This document shows, one piece after another, positions 1 to 6,866 of a DNA stretch of 18,210 bases; position 1 is the stretch's first letter; the number at the start of each line of letters is the position of its first letter. The notes beneath the pieces are model-generated. The model worked only from the letters and a program-made list of their open reading frames with translations. It was not told the origin of the DNA and made no database searches. The translations under genes were made by a program, and so were the position numbers. This stretch comes from an uncultured Eubacteriales bacterium (GTDB lineage Bacteria; Bacillota; Clostridia; Oscillospirales; Oscillospiraceae), in the NCBI GenBank assembly GCA_900553805.1, contig USEU01000042.1, positions 1-18,210 of the forward strand, read 5' to 3'.

Positions 1-9
1 GGCGATGCC

Positions 10-41
10 TTCCTGATTAAAATTAAGATTTTAATCAGGAA
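10..41. repeat. 14-bp perfect inverted repeat (AT-rich hairpin)
   Basis: Arms 10-23 and 28-41 are perfect reverse complements around a 4-nt loop (TAAG). The arm reads TTCCTGATTAAAAT. The segment is AT-rich, unlike the GC-rich DNA on its right. It sits where the methyltransferase reading frame stops being open. It could be a terminator of an unseen upstream gene, the scar of an insertion, or an artefact if the window starts at a contig end. Confidence 0.7.
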
Positions 42-45
42 ATAG

Positions 46-306
46 TATCAAACTGTTTACTTCTGGCCCGACATCGGCGAAGCCTTCGCCCAGGTGTACC
101 GGGTGCTGAAAACCGGCGGCAGCTTTCTGATCTGCAACGAGCTGGACGGCGAAAAGCCGGGGGACGAAAAATGGACCGACATGATCCAAGGGATGCGGCT
201 CCACACCGCCGGGCAGCTGAAAGCAGCCCTGGAAAGTGCAGGCTTTTCCCATATTATGCTGGGCAAAAACGACACAGGCTGGCTTTGCCTGGTTTGTAAA
301 AAATAG
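46..306 (+). pseudogene. C-terminal remnant of a class I SAM-dependent methyltransferase
   Basis: From 46 the frame reads YQTVYFWPDIGEAFAQVYRV and then LKTGGSFLICNE. This matches the strand 4 to strand 5 part of class I SAM-dependent methyltransferases (Methyltransf_11/25 type), where 'VYFWPD' and 'RVLKpGG' are typical. Only about 86 codons remain, against roughly 200 in the family. The N-terminal SAM-binding Rossmann half with its GxGxG motif is missing. An in-frame stop lies at 43-45 and the other two plus-strand frames are also closed within 1-45, so this is not simply a gene cut by the window edge. No ribosome binding site precedes the internal GTG at 94. I read it as a broken gene; a frameshift further upstream with the other half outside the window remains possible. 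Confidence 0.65.
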
Positions 307-314
307 GCATACCG

Positions 315-349
315 CAGGGGCCTCAGCCGGAAAATGGCTGAGGCCCCTG
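315..349. terminator. Bidirectional terminator hairpin between convergent genes
   Basis: Perfect 14-bp stem (315-328 with 336-349) and a 7-nt loop, between the methyltransferase remnant (ends 306) and the convergent LysR gene (ends 365). The T-tract is weak on both sides, so it is called from stem strength and position. Confidence 0.7.
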
Positions 350-364
350 ATACATTTATAAGAG

Positions 365-1288
365 TCATTCCGCCGGTCCCTCGTCCGTCCCCCCGCGGGA
401 GAAGTCGCTCAGCAGCATTTGCTCCAGCCGCCTGGCCGCAATGCTGAGGGGCTGATTTTTTCTTCGGAACAGGCAGATGCTCCGGGGCGTGATCGGCTCT
501 TCCAGCGTAAGCGGGTAGATGCCGGTCTGCTCCGACGAGCCCACCAGCATCTCATGCGGGACAAAGCCGATGCCCAGGTTGCAGCGAACCACCGGGAGCA
601 CCTGATCGATGGTCGCCACCTCCACATCGGGGCTGTATGGCAGGCCGTGACGCAGGAAGAAATCCGCGTAAAAGTTGTAGGTCGAGGTCCCCTCGGACAG
701 GCTGATCAGCGGGAGATCCACAAGCTGCGCCAGGGTCACATTTCCTTTTGTCAGCTCGGAAAAGGCGGAGCCGCAGATGGGGATCTCCCGGACCTGGCCC
801 ACCTGTTTCCTGATGAGGGAATCGGGAGCGTCGGCAACATCGGGCACCAGGGCAAAATCGGCAAGGCCGTTCTGCACGGCGGCGAGGTCCCGCTGGGTGA
901 AATTATTGATGAGGCAGATGCGGACGTAGGGGTATTCGCTGCGGTACCGCTCCAGCACCCGCAGCAGGCAGCTGCGCAGGCCAAGGCCGCTGGCCGCGAT
1001 ATGCACCACGCCGCTTTGCAAGCTCTGGTCGGAAATGATCTCATCCTCCGCGGCCTTGATGTTTTCAAAGGCAAGGGAAATATGGGCATACAGCTTTTCC
1101 CCCTCCGGCGTCAGCCGCACCCCCTGGGGAGAACGGAAGAACAGTGCGCAGCGCAGCTCGGATTCCAGCCGCCGGATGATACGCGAGATGTTCGGCTGAT
1201 TGTTGTGGAGCGCGGCGGCGGCGTTGGAAAAACTCCTGTACTTTGCGGCGTAGTAAAAAACGCGGTAGCAGTCATAGCTAATATTCAC
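365..1288 (-). CDS. LysR-family transcriptional regulator, probable regulator of the malate genes
   Basis: A 307-residue protein of normal LysR length. An N-terminal winged helix-turn-helix occupies about residues 1-60 (SFSNAAAALHNNQPNISRI, then LTPEGEKLY). A periplasmic-binding-protein-like effector domain follows, with the usual 'GVVHIAASGLG' opening near residue 90. The start is set at GTG 1286-1288 because a strong AAAGGAGG lies 7 nt upstream; an in-frame ATG at 1339 has no ribosome binding site. The gene is divergent from the malic enzyme and 2-hydroxycarboxylate transporter genes. This is the arrangement of mleR with mleS/mleP in lactic acid bacteria, so it probably activates them in response to malate or a related acid. 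The ligand is inferred from context only. Confidence 0.88.
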   Translation of the reverse strand: MNISYDCYRVFYYAAKYRSFSNAAAALHNNQPNISRIIRRLESELRCALFFRSPQGVRLTPEGEKLYAHISLAFENIKAAEDEIISDQSLQSGVVHIAASGLGLRSCLLRVLERYRSEYPYVRICLINNFTQRDLAAVQNGLADFALVPDVADAPDSLIRKQVGQVREIPICGSAFSELTKGNVTLAQLVDLPLISLSEGTSTYNFYADFFLRHGLPYSPDVEVATIDQVLPVVRCNLGIGFVPHEMLVGSSEQTGIYPLTLEEPITPRSICLFRRKNQPLSIAARRLEQMLLSDFSRGGTDEGPAE

Positions 1289-1352
1289 AAAATAACCTCC
1301 TTTATGATTGGGGGATATATGAATTTTGTATATAGTCAATGCTCAATTCGTA

Positions 1353-1371
1353 TTTCTATTTCTTGTAGAAA
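1353..1371. promoter_or_regulatory. Candidate LysR binding site
   Basis: Inverted repeat TTTCTA-N7-TAGAAA (1353-1358 and 1366-1371), fitting a LysR-type T-N11-A dyad. It overlaps the poor -35 region of the malic enzyme promoter, where an activator would contact RNA polymerase. This is a prediction from symmetry and position. Confidence 0.4.
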
Positions 1372-1374
1372 AAG

Positions 1375-1383
1375 TGCTATAAT
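1375..1383 (+). promoter_or_regulatory. Extended -10 promoter of the malate operon
   Basis: TGCTATAAT is a perfect -10 hexamer (1378-1383) with the TGn extension. The -35 position 17 nt upstream (TCTATT) is poor, as expected of an activator-dependent promoter. The predicted start near 1390 leaves a leader of about 106 nt before the malic enzyme. Confidence 0.6.
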
Positions 1384-1398
1384 TTTTCCATCAACCTT

Positions 1399-1464
1399 AG
1401 GAAGCTCTGAAGCAAGTCGGCAGGACTCGCTGTCCGGCCGCGGACGATCGATTCAGAGGTTCCT
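1399..1464 (+). ncRNA. Candidate structured leader (three-way junction) of the malic enzyme mRNA
   Basis: An outer stem pairs 1399-1410 with 1453-1464 (11 of 12 positions, one G-G mismatch). It encloses a 4-bp hairpin (1415-1418 with 1424-1427) and a 5-bp GC-rich hairpin (1432-1436 with 1441-1445, loop GCCG). No U-tract follows, so it is not an ordinary terminator. The ribosome binding site lies 3' of it. I do not recognise a known riboswitch class. The fold was found by eye and has no covariation support yet. Confidence 0.4.
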
Positions 1465-1496
1465 GAAATGATAAGACAAACAAGAGGAGGGGTATC

Positions 1497-2666
1497 ATGG
1501 ATTACGCAAAGGAATCGCTCCGGCTCCACGCAGAGTGGAAGGGCAAGATCGAAATGGTGACCCGCGTGCCGGTCAAGACAAAGGACGACCTGTCCCTCGC
1601 CTACACCCCCGGTGTCGCGCAGCCCTGTCTGGAGATCCAGAAGGATCCCGACAAGAGCTACGAGCTCACGCGCCGCTGGAATACGGCCGCCGTCATCACC
1701 GATGGCACTGCCGTGCTGGGCCTGGGCGACATCGGCCCGGAGGCCGGTATGCCGGTCATGGAAGGCAAATGCGTGCTGTTCAAGGCCTTCGGCGATGTGG
1801 ACGCGCTGCCGCTGTGCGTGAAGACGAAGGATGTAGACGCATTTGTGGAAACCGTTTACAACATCTCCGGCAGCTTCGGCGGCATCAACCTGGAGGACAT
1901 TTCGGCTCCCCGCTGCTTCGAGATCGAGCGCAAGCTGAAAGAGCGTTGCGACATTCCCATTTTCCACGATGACCAGCACGGCACCGCCGTCATCACCCTG
2001 GCGGGCCTGACCAACGCGCTGAAGGTCGTGGACAAGAAGAAAGAGGACGTTCGGGTCGTTACCTCCGGCGCGGGCGCGGCAGCCATCGCCATCACCAAGC
2101 TCCTGCTTTCGGCAGGCTTCAAGCACATCACCATGTGCGACCGCAAGGGTGCGATCTACGCAGGCCGCGAGGGCCTGAACTGGATCAAGACCGAGATGGC
2201 CGAGGTCACGAATCTGGAACGCCGGGCCGGCTCTATCGCCGACATGCTGGTGGGCGCGGATGTGTTCATCGGCGTTTCCGCACCGAACACCGTCACCACC
2301 GAGATGGTCAAGACCATGAACAAGGACGCGATCATCTTCGCCTGCGCCAACCCCACGCCGGAGATCTTCCCCGACGCGGCAAAGGCAGGCGGCGCGAGAG
2401 TCATTTCCACCGGCCGCAGCGACTATCCCAACCAGATCAACAACGTTCTGGCATTCCCGGGCATTTTCCGCGGCGCTTTTGATGTGCGCGCCAGCGACAT
2501 CAACGAAGAGATGAAGGTCGCGGCAGCGGAAGCGCTGGCAGCCCTGGTAGGCGACCAGCTCTCCGAGGACTACATCATCCCCGCCGCCTTTGACCCCCGG
2601 GTCGGCCCCGCAGTGGCCAAGGCCGTCGCCGAAGCCGCCCGCCGGACCGGCGTAGCACGCATCTAA
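1497..2666 (+). CDS. NAD(P)-dependent malic enzyme (short bacterial form)
   Basis: Oxidative decarboxylation of L-malate to pyruvate and CO2 with NAD(P)+, in the cytoplasm. At 389 residues this is the short bacterial form, not the roughly 540-residue malolactic/MaeA form. Visible family marks are the catalytic Tyr36 in YTPGVAQPC, Lys91 in the EGKCVLFKAFGDVDALP block, metal ligands Glu133-Asp134 (NLEDI) and Asp159 (FHDDQHGTA), the dinucleotide-binding GAGAAA at 191-196, and the C-terminal NPTPEIFP and SDYPNQINN blocks. GAGGAGGGG lies just before the ATG. It is followed 76 nt later by a 2-hydroxycarboxylate transporter and probably shares its transcript. Close relatives paired with such transporters can act as oxaloacetate decarboxylases (CitM of Lactococcus lactis), so citrate-derived oxaloacetate is an alternative substrate. 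NAD versus NADP preference cannot be read here. Confidence 0.93.
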   Translation: MDYAKESLRLHAEWKGKIEMVTRVPVKTKDDLSLAYTPGVAQPCLEIQKDPDKSYELTRRWNTAAVITDGTAVLGLGDIGPEAGMPVMEGKCVLFKAFGDVDALPLCVKTKDVDAFVETVYNISGSFGGINLEDISAPRCFEIERKLKERCDIPIFHDDQHGTAVITLAGLTNALKVVDKKKEDVRVVTSGAGAAAIAITKLLLSAGFKHITMCDRKGAIYAGREGLNWIKTEMAEVTNLERRAGSIADMLVGADVFIGVSAPNTVTTEMVKTMNKDAIIFACANPTPEIFPDAAKAGGARVISTGRSDYPNQINNVLAFPGIFRGAFDVRASDINEEMKVAAAEALAALVGDQLSEDYIIPAAFDPRVGPAVAKAVAEAARRTGVARI

Positions 2667-2742
2667 GTCCTAATTAATTACAGAGTATACCAGCTTTCCT
2701 GAAAAATCAAGAAAAATAAATTCGATTCGGGAGGAAATTATC

Positions 2743-4074
2743 ATGTCGGAAAAAAAGGAAGCCTATAAGTTGTTTAATCTACCGTGGTACTTCTTTGCGA
2801 TTTTCGCAGCTGTGGTCCTGATCGCCGCTTACATGGGCGCTCTGCCCGTGGGCATGGCCGGCTGCTTCGCGTTCATGATCGTGGTTGGCACCATCCTCAA
2901 TGAGATCGGCGACAAGACCCCCATCGTCCGCTCCTACCTGGGCGGCGGCGCGATCGTCATTATTTTCGGCACAGCGCTGCTGAACTACTTCAATATTCTC
3001 CCCGCCACTGTGGTGGAAAACGTCACCACCTTCTTCAAGCCCACCGGCGCGTTCCTTGATTTCTACATCGCCGCGCTGATCACCGGCTCCATCCTGGGCA
3101 TGAACAGCACCCTGCTGAAGAGGGCTGCGGCCCGTTACTTCCCCGCCATCTTCGGCGGCATCATCCTCTCCTTCGCGCTGTGCATGCTCACCGCGACCAT
3201 CATGGGCTACGGCACCGTCAAGGCACTGCTGCTCATCGCTCTGCCCATCATGGGCGGCGGCATGGGCGCCGGTGCGGTCCCCCTGTCCAAGATCTTTGAG
3301 AGCTCCAACGCCATGACCGCCGCAGAGGCCATCTCCGTGATGACCCCGGCCGTCGCCATCGGCAATGCCATCTCCATCGTCTTTGCCGGTATCATCGTCA
3401 AGATCATCACCAGCAAGAAGTGGAACGGCCAGGGCGCTCTGATGCAGGCCACCAGCGTCGACCCCAAGGAGCTGGAGATCAGCCCTGAGATGCAGGCCAA
3501 GCGTGAAAAGATCGACGTCAAGAATCTGGGCATCGGCCTGTTTGTTTCCTGCTCCTTCTTCGCCTGGGGCTTCATCGTTGCAAAGCTGTGGGGTAAGCTC
3601 GTTCCCAGCGTCAGCATCCACGCCTATGCCTGGATGATCATCACCGTGGCCATCTGCAAGATCTTCAACCTGCTGCCCGAGCACATTGAGGTTGCCTGCT
3701 ATCAGTGGTTCCAGTTCATCATGAAGAACCTGACCACCACCCTGCTGGTCGGCATCGGCCTGTGCTACCTGAGCCTGGATACGGTTATCGAGAGTTTCAG
3801 CCTTACTTACCTGGTCCTATGCCTGGTCACCTGCGTCGGCGCGTTCTTCGGCGCAGCTCTCGTGGGCAAGTGGGTCGGCTTCTATCCCGTGGAGGCCGGT
3901 ATCACCGCAGGTCTGTGCATGGCCAACATGGGCGGCACCGGCGACGTGGCCGTTCTGTCCGCCTCCGACCGCATGGAGCTGATGCCCTTCGCGCAGATCT
4001 CCTCCCGTCTTGGCGGCGCGATCATCCTGATCATCGGCAGCCTGCTGCTGTCCACTCTGGGTGCGCTGCTGTAA
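2743..4074 (+). CDS. 2-hydroxycarboxylate transporter (2HCT/CitS-MleP family), probable malate carrier
   Basis: A 443-residue polytopic membrane protein with roughly 11 hydrophobic segments. The two 2HCT signature re-entrant loops are visible: GGGMGAGAVP (about 171-180) and NMGGTGDVAVL (395-405). The substrate-binding arginine lies in AQISSRLGGA (Arg422, equivalent to the conserved C-terminal Arg of CitS). The two homologous halves are joined by a hydrophilic linker at about 223-262. The family imports malate, citrate or lactate by proton or sodium symport or by exchange. Pairing with a malic enzyme and a LysR regulator points to malate uptake, as for MleP/MaeP, though citrate is possible. 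GGGAGGAAATTATC precedes the ATG. The gene lies downstream of the malic enzyme with no terminator between them. Confidence 0.92.
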   Translation: MSEKKEAYKLFNLPWYFFAIFAAVVLIAAYMGALPVGMAGCFAFMIVVGTILNEIGDKTPIVRSYLGGGAIVIIFGTALLNYFNILPATVVENVTTFFKPTGAFLDFYIAALITGSILGMNSTLLKRAAARYFPAIFGGIILSFALCMLTATIMGYGTVKALLLIALPIMGGGMGAGAVPLSKIFESSNAMTAAEAISVMTPAVAIGNAISIVFAGIIVKIITSKKWNGQGALMQATSVDPKELEISPEMQAKREKIDVKNLGIGLFVSCSFFAWGFIVAKLWGKLVPSVSIHAYAWMIITVAICKIFNLLPEHIEVACYQWFQFIMKNLTTTLLVGIGLCYLSLDTVIESFSLTYLVLCLVTCVGAFFGAALVGKWVGFYPVEAGITAGLCMANMGGTGDVAVLSASDRMELMPFAQISSRLGGAIILIIGSLLLSTLGALL

Positions 4075-4106
4075 GCGTAACATCTGAATCGTAACATACA
4101 AATACA

Positions 4107-4134
4107 GGGAACGCACCGATTTCGGTGCGTTCCC
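4107..4134 (+). terminator. Terminator hairpin after the malate operon
   Basis: Perfect 13-bp stem (4107-4119 with 4122-4134), 33 nt after the transporter stop. C residues and TTATAAGG follow instead of a U-tract, so termination may be partial and the next gene may receive some read-through. Confidence 0.65.
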
Positions 4135-4151
4135 CCCTTATAAGGAAACAT

Positions 4152-4784
4152 ATGACAAAATCTGATTGCATCCAGTGCGGCGGCGCGGCGCGGTATTCCT
4201 TCGAAGCGCTGGAGATCCATACCCTGCACGTCCGGGACCTGAAGGGCGAAAAGCGTGTCCAGGCCCTGGGCGGCCGCACGGAATTTCACGTGTGCGCCGA
4301 CTGCGCGCAAAAGCAGCTTCAAAAGAACCGGGAGGGCGTGCATGCAAAGGAGCTCCTTCCCTTCGCCGTGATCCTGCTGCTGGGCATCGTCTGCGCCGCC
4401 GCGTTCTGGAACGGAGAGGGCGCTTTCCGGCTGTTTGGTATCTGCGGCGTGATCTGCGGCATCCTCGGCATCGTAAGCACAGCAAAGGGAGTCAGACAGC
4501 GGCAGGAGCAGTATGATAATCTCCCGGAAGAAGACGCCCTTGAAAAGGCCGCCTGGGAGGTGGCCGTGCTTCGCGCCCCCCGCAAGCAGGGCGACCATGA
4601 CCTCACCTATCTCCCCATCACGCAGGAAACCCTGGCAATGAAAAACGGCGACCTGATGATCGCCTACAACCTCCTGCCAGACATCGCCGTCCAGGCCTGG
4701 AACACCCTCCACCCCACCCCCCAGGACCGGCAGGGAACCGAGGATAGCGGTACTGCTTCCCCCACGGATGGGACTCCCTCGTAA
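4152..4784 (+). CDS. Hypothetical two-TM membrane protein with two CxxC pairs
   Basis: A 210-residue protein that I do not recognise. The N-terminal part carries CIQC (Cys6/Cys9) and CADC (Cys48/Cys51), which together look like a zinc ribbon. Two hydrophobic helices follow (about 67-86 and 92-110) with a short turn between them. A soluble tail of about 100 residues ends in a low-complexity P/T/S/G-rich stretch. The ATG at 4152 is chosen because AAGGA lies 5-6 nt upstream; an in-frame ATG at 4125 falls inside the preceding terminator. The gene stands alone between two hairpins. Zinc-ribbon plus TM proteins of this shape are common in Clostridia, without an assigned role. The function is unknown. 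Confidence 0.75.
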   Translation: MTKSDCIQCGGAARYSFEALEIHTLHVRDLKGEKRVQALGGRTEFHVCADCAQKQLQKNREGVHAKELLPFAVILLLGIVCAAAFWNGEGAFRLFGICGVICGILGIVSTAKGVRQRQEQYDNLPEEDALEKAAWEVAVLRAPRKQGDHDLTYLPITQETLAMKNGDLMIAYNLLPDIAVQAWNTLHPTPQDRQGTEDSGTASPTDGTPS

Positions 4785-4805
4785 TTTTATTCCATCCAGC
4801 GCAAG

Positions 4806-4839
4806 CAACCGGCTGCACCATCTTCGGTGTGGCCGGTTG
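4806..4839. terminator. Bidirectional terminator between convergent genes
   Basis: Stem 4806-4819 with 4826-4839 (14 pairs, two of them T-G) and loop ATCTTC, between the CxxC protein gene (ends 4784) and the convergent acetyltransferase gene (ends 4844). The U-tract is poor on both sides. Confidence 0.65.
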
Positions 4840-4843
4840 TCTG

Positions 4844-5518
4844 TCAAAAATAATTTATGATATTGAGGTCACCATTCTGTGCAGAGATCACACGATTCTC
4901 TGCCAATATCTCCGGGTGGGAGTTCATACTGTCATCGTCGTCTATCCCCCGAATGACCCGGCAGGGGACGCCCGCCGCAAAGCAATTGGGCGGAATATCT
5001 CTGGTAACAACACTTCCCGCACCAATCACGCAACCATCCCCTATGGATACCCCTGGGCACACAGTTACACCCGCACCCAGCCAGCAATCATTTCCAATTC
5101 GAATTGGCTTTGCATAGCACATTACAGCGATCTTTCCGTCCGGCTTCTGTAATCCACGCCGTTCCTTTGGGTGCATAGGGTGCAGCGGTGTAACAAGCGT
5201 CACATTCGGGCCAAACATACAGTCATCACCAATCGTAACACGGGCATCATCTTGGATCGTCAGATTAAAATTCCCGAAGAAACGTTTTCCAATAGTGGTG
5301 TGCGTCCCATAGTGGAAGGCAATCGGGCCTTGAATAAAGCTCCCCTCTCCAAACGCTCCCAGCATCTTCTCCAGGATGTTCAGACGCTTCTCCTTTTCAT
5401 CTTCATAGGTTTGGTTGTATTCCACACTCCAGTTGTGGGCACGCAGCTTTATTGCGACCAGTTCTGGATCCGCCGGATCGTACAAGATCCCTTTCTCAAT
5501 CTTTTGTTCTTCTTTCAT
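4844..5518 (-). CDS. Sugar O-acetyltransferase, left-handed beta-helix (LacA/Maa type)
   Basis: Transfers acetyl from acetyl-CoA to a hydroxyl of a sugar such as maltose, glucose or a galactoside. The 224-residue length is close to LacA and Maa. The N-terminal maltose acetyltransferase-type helical domain is at about 8-55 (GILYDPADPEL, with the YNQT motif). Hexapeptide repeats follow from about 62. The catalytic histidine is in TPLHPMHPKERR (His113). The closing coil is IGAGSVVTRDIPPNCFAAGVPCRVIR (shown as spaced motifs IGAGSVVTRD and AAGVPCRVIR), with a polar tail of about 30 residues. The start is ATG 5516-5518, preceded by AAGGGAG. The frame stays open for 89 codons further upstream, but that stretch lies almost wholly in a repeat element and is not family-like. 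The physiological acceptor is unknown. Confidence 0.9.
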   Translation of the reverse strand: MKEEQKIEKGILYDPADPELVAIKLRAHNWSVEYNQTYEDEKEKRLNILEKMLGAFGEGSFIQGPIAFHYGTHTTIGKRFFGNFNLTIQDDARVTIGDDCMFGPNVTLVTPLHPMHPKERRGLQKPDGKIAVMCYAKPIRIGNDCWLGAGVTVCPGVSIGDGCVIGAGSVVTRDIPPNCFAAGVPCRVIRGIDDDDSMNSHPEILAENRVISAQNGDLNIINYF

Positions 5519-5539
5519 TCCATGCTCCCTTATGTTTAA

Positions 5540-5757
5540 GGCAACACCGCACAATTTGGCAAGAAGCCCCAGCCTGGATTTTTGGCTCAATTCAAAGTTT
5601 GGAAAACGAAGGAATACTGTATGTACCCGCAAGGGGTATGCCGCATCCGTAAGCCAGCTTACGCTGGCAACGGCTGCGCAATATTTCTCGTTTTTCATAC
5701 TGAAGAAGTGGGGCAAAAGACGGCTGCGGCTCGCAGACACAATTGCGCGGTGTTGCC
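5540..5757. mobile_element. MITE-like element, complete copy (218 bp)
   Basis: The ends are inverted: GGCAACACCGC at 5540-5550 and its reverse complement at 5747-5757, with the symmetry continuing (one mismatch) through CAATT, giving about 17 bp of terminal inverted repeat. TTAA flanks both sides (5536-5539 and 5758-5761), readable as a TTAA duplication or as a TA duplication with a 12-bp identical end. Internally there is a short hairpin (5653-5658 with 5663-5668). No transposase is encoded. The minus strand is open through the whole element and in frame with the acetyltransferase, which would mislead gene callers. A second copy begins at 18149. The element lies 21 bp upstream of the acetyltransferase start. 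Confidence 0.8.
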
Positions 5758-5764
5758 TTAATTT

Positions 5765-5816
5765 GGGCTGCGCAGGATACGCCAATAAGGCGTCGCCTGT
5801 GCAGCCCTGTTTTTTA
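5765..5816 (+). terminator. Long hairpin with U-tract on the plus strand, at the 3' end of the catabolic operon
   Basis: Outer stem 5765-5776 with 5796-5807 (12 pairs, one G-T) and inner stem 5779-5783 with 5789-5793. On the plus strand it runs into TGTTTTTT, a good intrinsic terminator. It lies 7 nt after the stop of the minus-strand dehydrogenase, so it is also positioned to end that operon, but on that strand only AAATTAA follows. The U-tract therefore favours stopping plus-strand (antisense) transcripts. Confidence 0.6.
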
Positions 5817-6854
5817 CGGAATGTCTACCAGCGTGCCGCCGAGCTGGGCACTTTTTTCGCAGGCAAACAAGGCCCGCATTGCCTTCAAAACGCTCTCCGC
5901 CGAGATCTCCGGCTCCGTATCGTTTACGATGCAGGCAACGAACAGGTCGATCACGCCGGACGCGGTCTGCTTGTCATTGGTCTGGATCACATCCGTGTCA
6001 TAGACCTCTTTTTCATTGGGACCGCGCTCAATCACAATGGAGTGATTCGGGTCACGGTAGATGTGCATGGCCCCCAGGCTGCCGTAGATGGAGGTCGAGT
6101 TGTCCTCACAGCCATAGTTCGTCCAGCTGGCGTTCATGGTGCCGATCACACCGTTGGCCATCACAAATGTGCAGAACGCGTTATCATCCACCGTGATGGG
6201 GGTGCCGTCCGGGTACTTCTTTTGCAGCGTCCCCAGCACCGCGGATGCCCTGACCACCTGCTGATCCAGCAGATACACCATCAGGTCCGTTTTATGCACG
6301 CCCAGGTCCGCCATTGCGCCGAAGTGGCTGCGGTTTTTATCCATGAACCAGGAATTTTTCCCATCAATGCTCCAGTTATCCGCGCCGGAATGGGAAAAAG
6401 TGGTACGGAAGGAGATCACGTCACCGATCGCGCCGCTTTGCAGCAGCTCCCTCGCCTTCCGATGGGCAGGGGTCAGCCGCTGATTCTGGCCGATCATCAG
6501 CTTCTTCCCCGTCTGCCGGGCGGTTTCCGCCATTGCCTCACAGTCCGCCAGGGTGACCGCCATGGGCTTTTCACACAGCACATGCTTCCCCGCCTTCAGG
6601 GCGGCAATGGAGATCTCTGCATGGGTAAAGTTGGGCGTCAAAACGCTTACCGCATCGATCTCCGGATCCGCCAGCAGCGCCTGATAGCTGTCGTAGGCTT
6701 TCCCGCCGTATCGGGCCGCCAATTCCTCTGCTCGGGAGAGATTCACGTCAAAAAAGCCTTTCAGCTGGGCATGCTCATTTGCCGCGTATTCGGGGATGTG
6801 CCGCAGCTGAGCAATCCTGCCGCAGCCGATGATGCCGATTCCGATTTTTTTCAT
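5814..6854 (-). CDS. Gfo/Idh/MocA-family NAD(P)-dependent sugar/polyol dehydrogenase
   Basis: A 346-residue cytoplasmic oxidoreductase. The N-terminal Rossmann fold has GIIGCGRIA (8-15), then NFTHAE and the family EKP motif (Glu95-Lys96-Pro97) whose lysine contacts substrate. The C-terminal domain carries DLGVHKTD (183-190), where Asp183 and His187 match the usual catalytic residues. Members oxidise a secondary hydroxyl of sugars, inositols or glycosides (inositol dehydrogenase, glucose-fructose oxidoreductase, glucoside 3-dehydrogenases). It is last in the eight-gene operon, 12 nt after the third isomerase, with AAGGAG overlapping that gene's stop. Beside TIM-barrel isomerases it probably makes the keto-sugar they use or consume. 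The exact substrate is unknown. Confidence 0.9.
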   Translation of the reverse strand: MKKIGIGIIGCGRIAQLRHIPEYAANEHAQLKGFFDVNLSRAEELAARYGGKAYDSYQALLADPEIDAVSVLTPNFTHAEISIAALKAGKHVLCEKPMAVTLADCEAMAETARQTGKKLMIGQNQRLTPAHRKARELLQSGAIGDVISFRTTFSHSGADNWSIDGKNSWFMDKNRSHFGAMADLGVHKTDLMVYLLDQQVVRASAVLGTLQKKYPDGTPITVDDNAFCTFVMANGVIGTMNASWTNYGCEDNSTSIYGSLGAMHIYRDPNHSIVIERGPNEKEVYDTDVIQTNDKQTASGVIDLFVACIVNDTEPEISAESVLKAMRALFACEKSAQLGGTLVDIP

Positions 6855-6866
6855 CTGCCGATCTCC

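Noticed and set aside
1289..1339. Upstream ATG for the LysR protein
   Set aside because: It would add 17 non-family residues, overlap the operator region and lacks a ribosome binding site. The GTG at 1288 has AAAGGAGG at ideal spacing.
419..1471. 350-codon plus-strand frame opposite the LysR gene
   Set aside because: Antisense shadow of a gene with clear helix-turn-helix and effector domains; it also reads through the malate promoter region.
5519..5785. 89-codon N-terminal extension of the acetyltransferase
   Set aside because: Almost all of it is translated repeat element. The family-like protein starts at ATG 5518 with its own AAGGGAG site.
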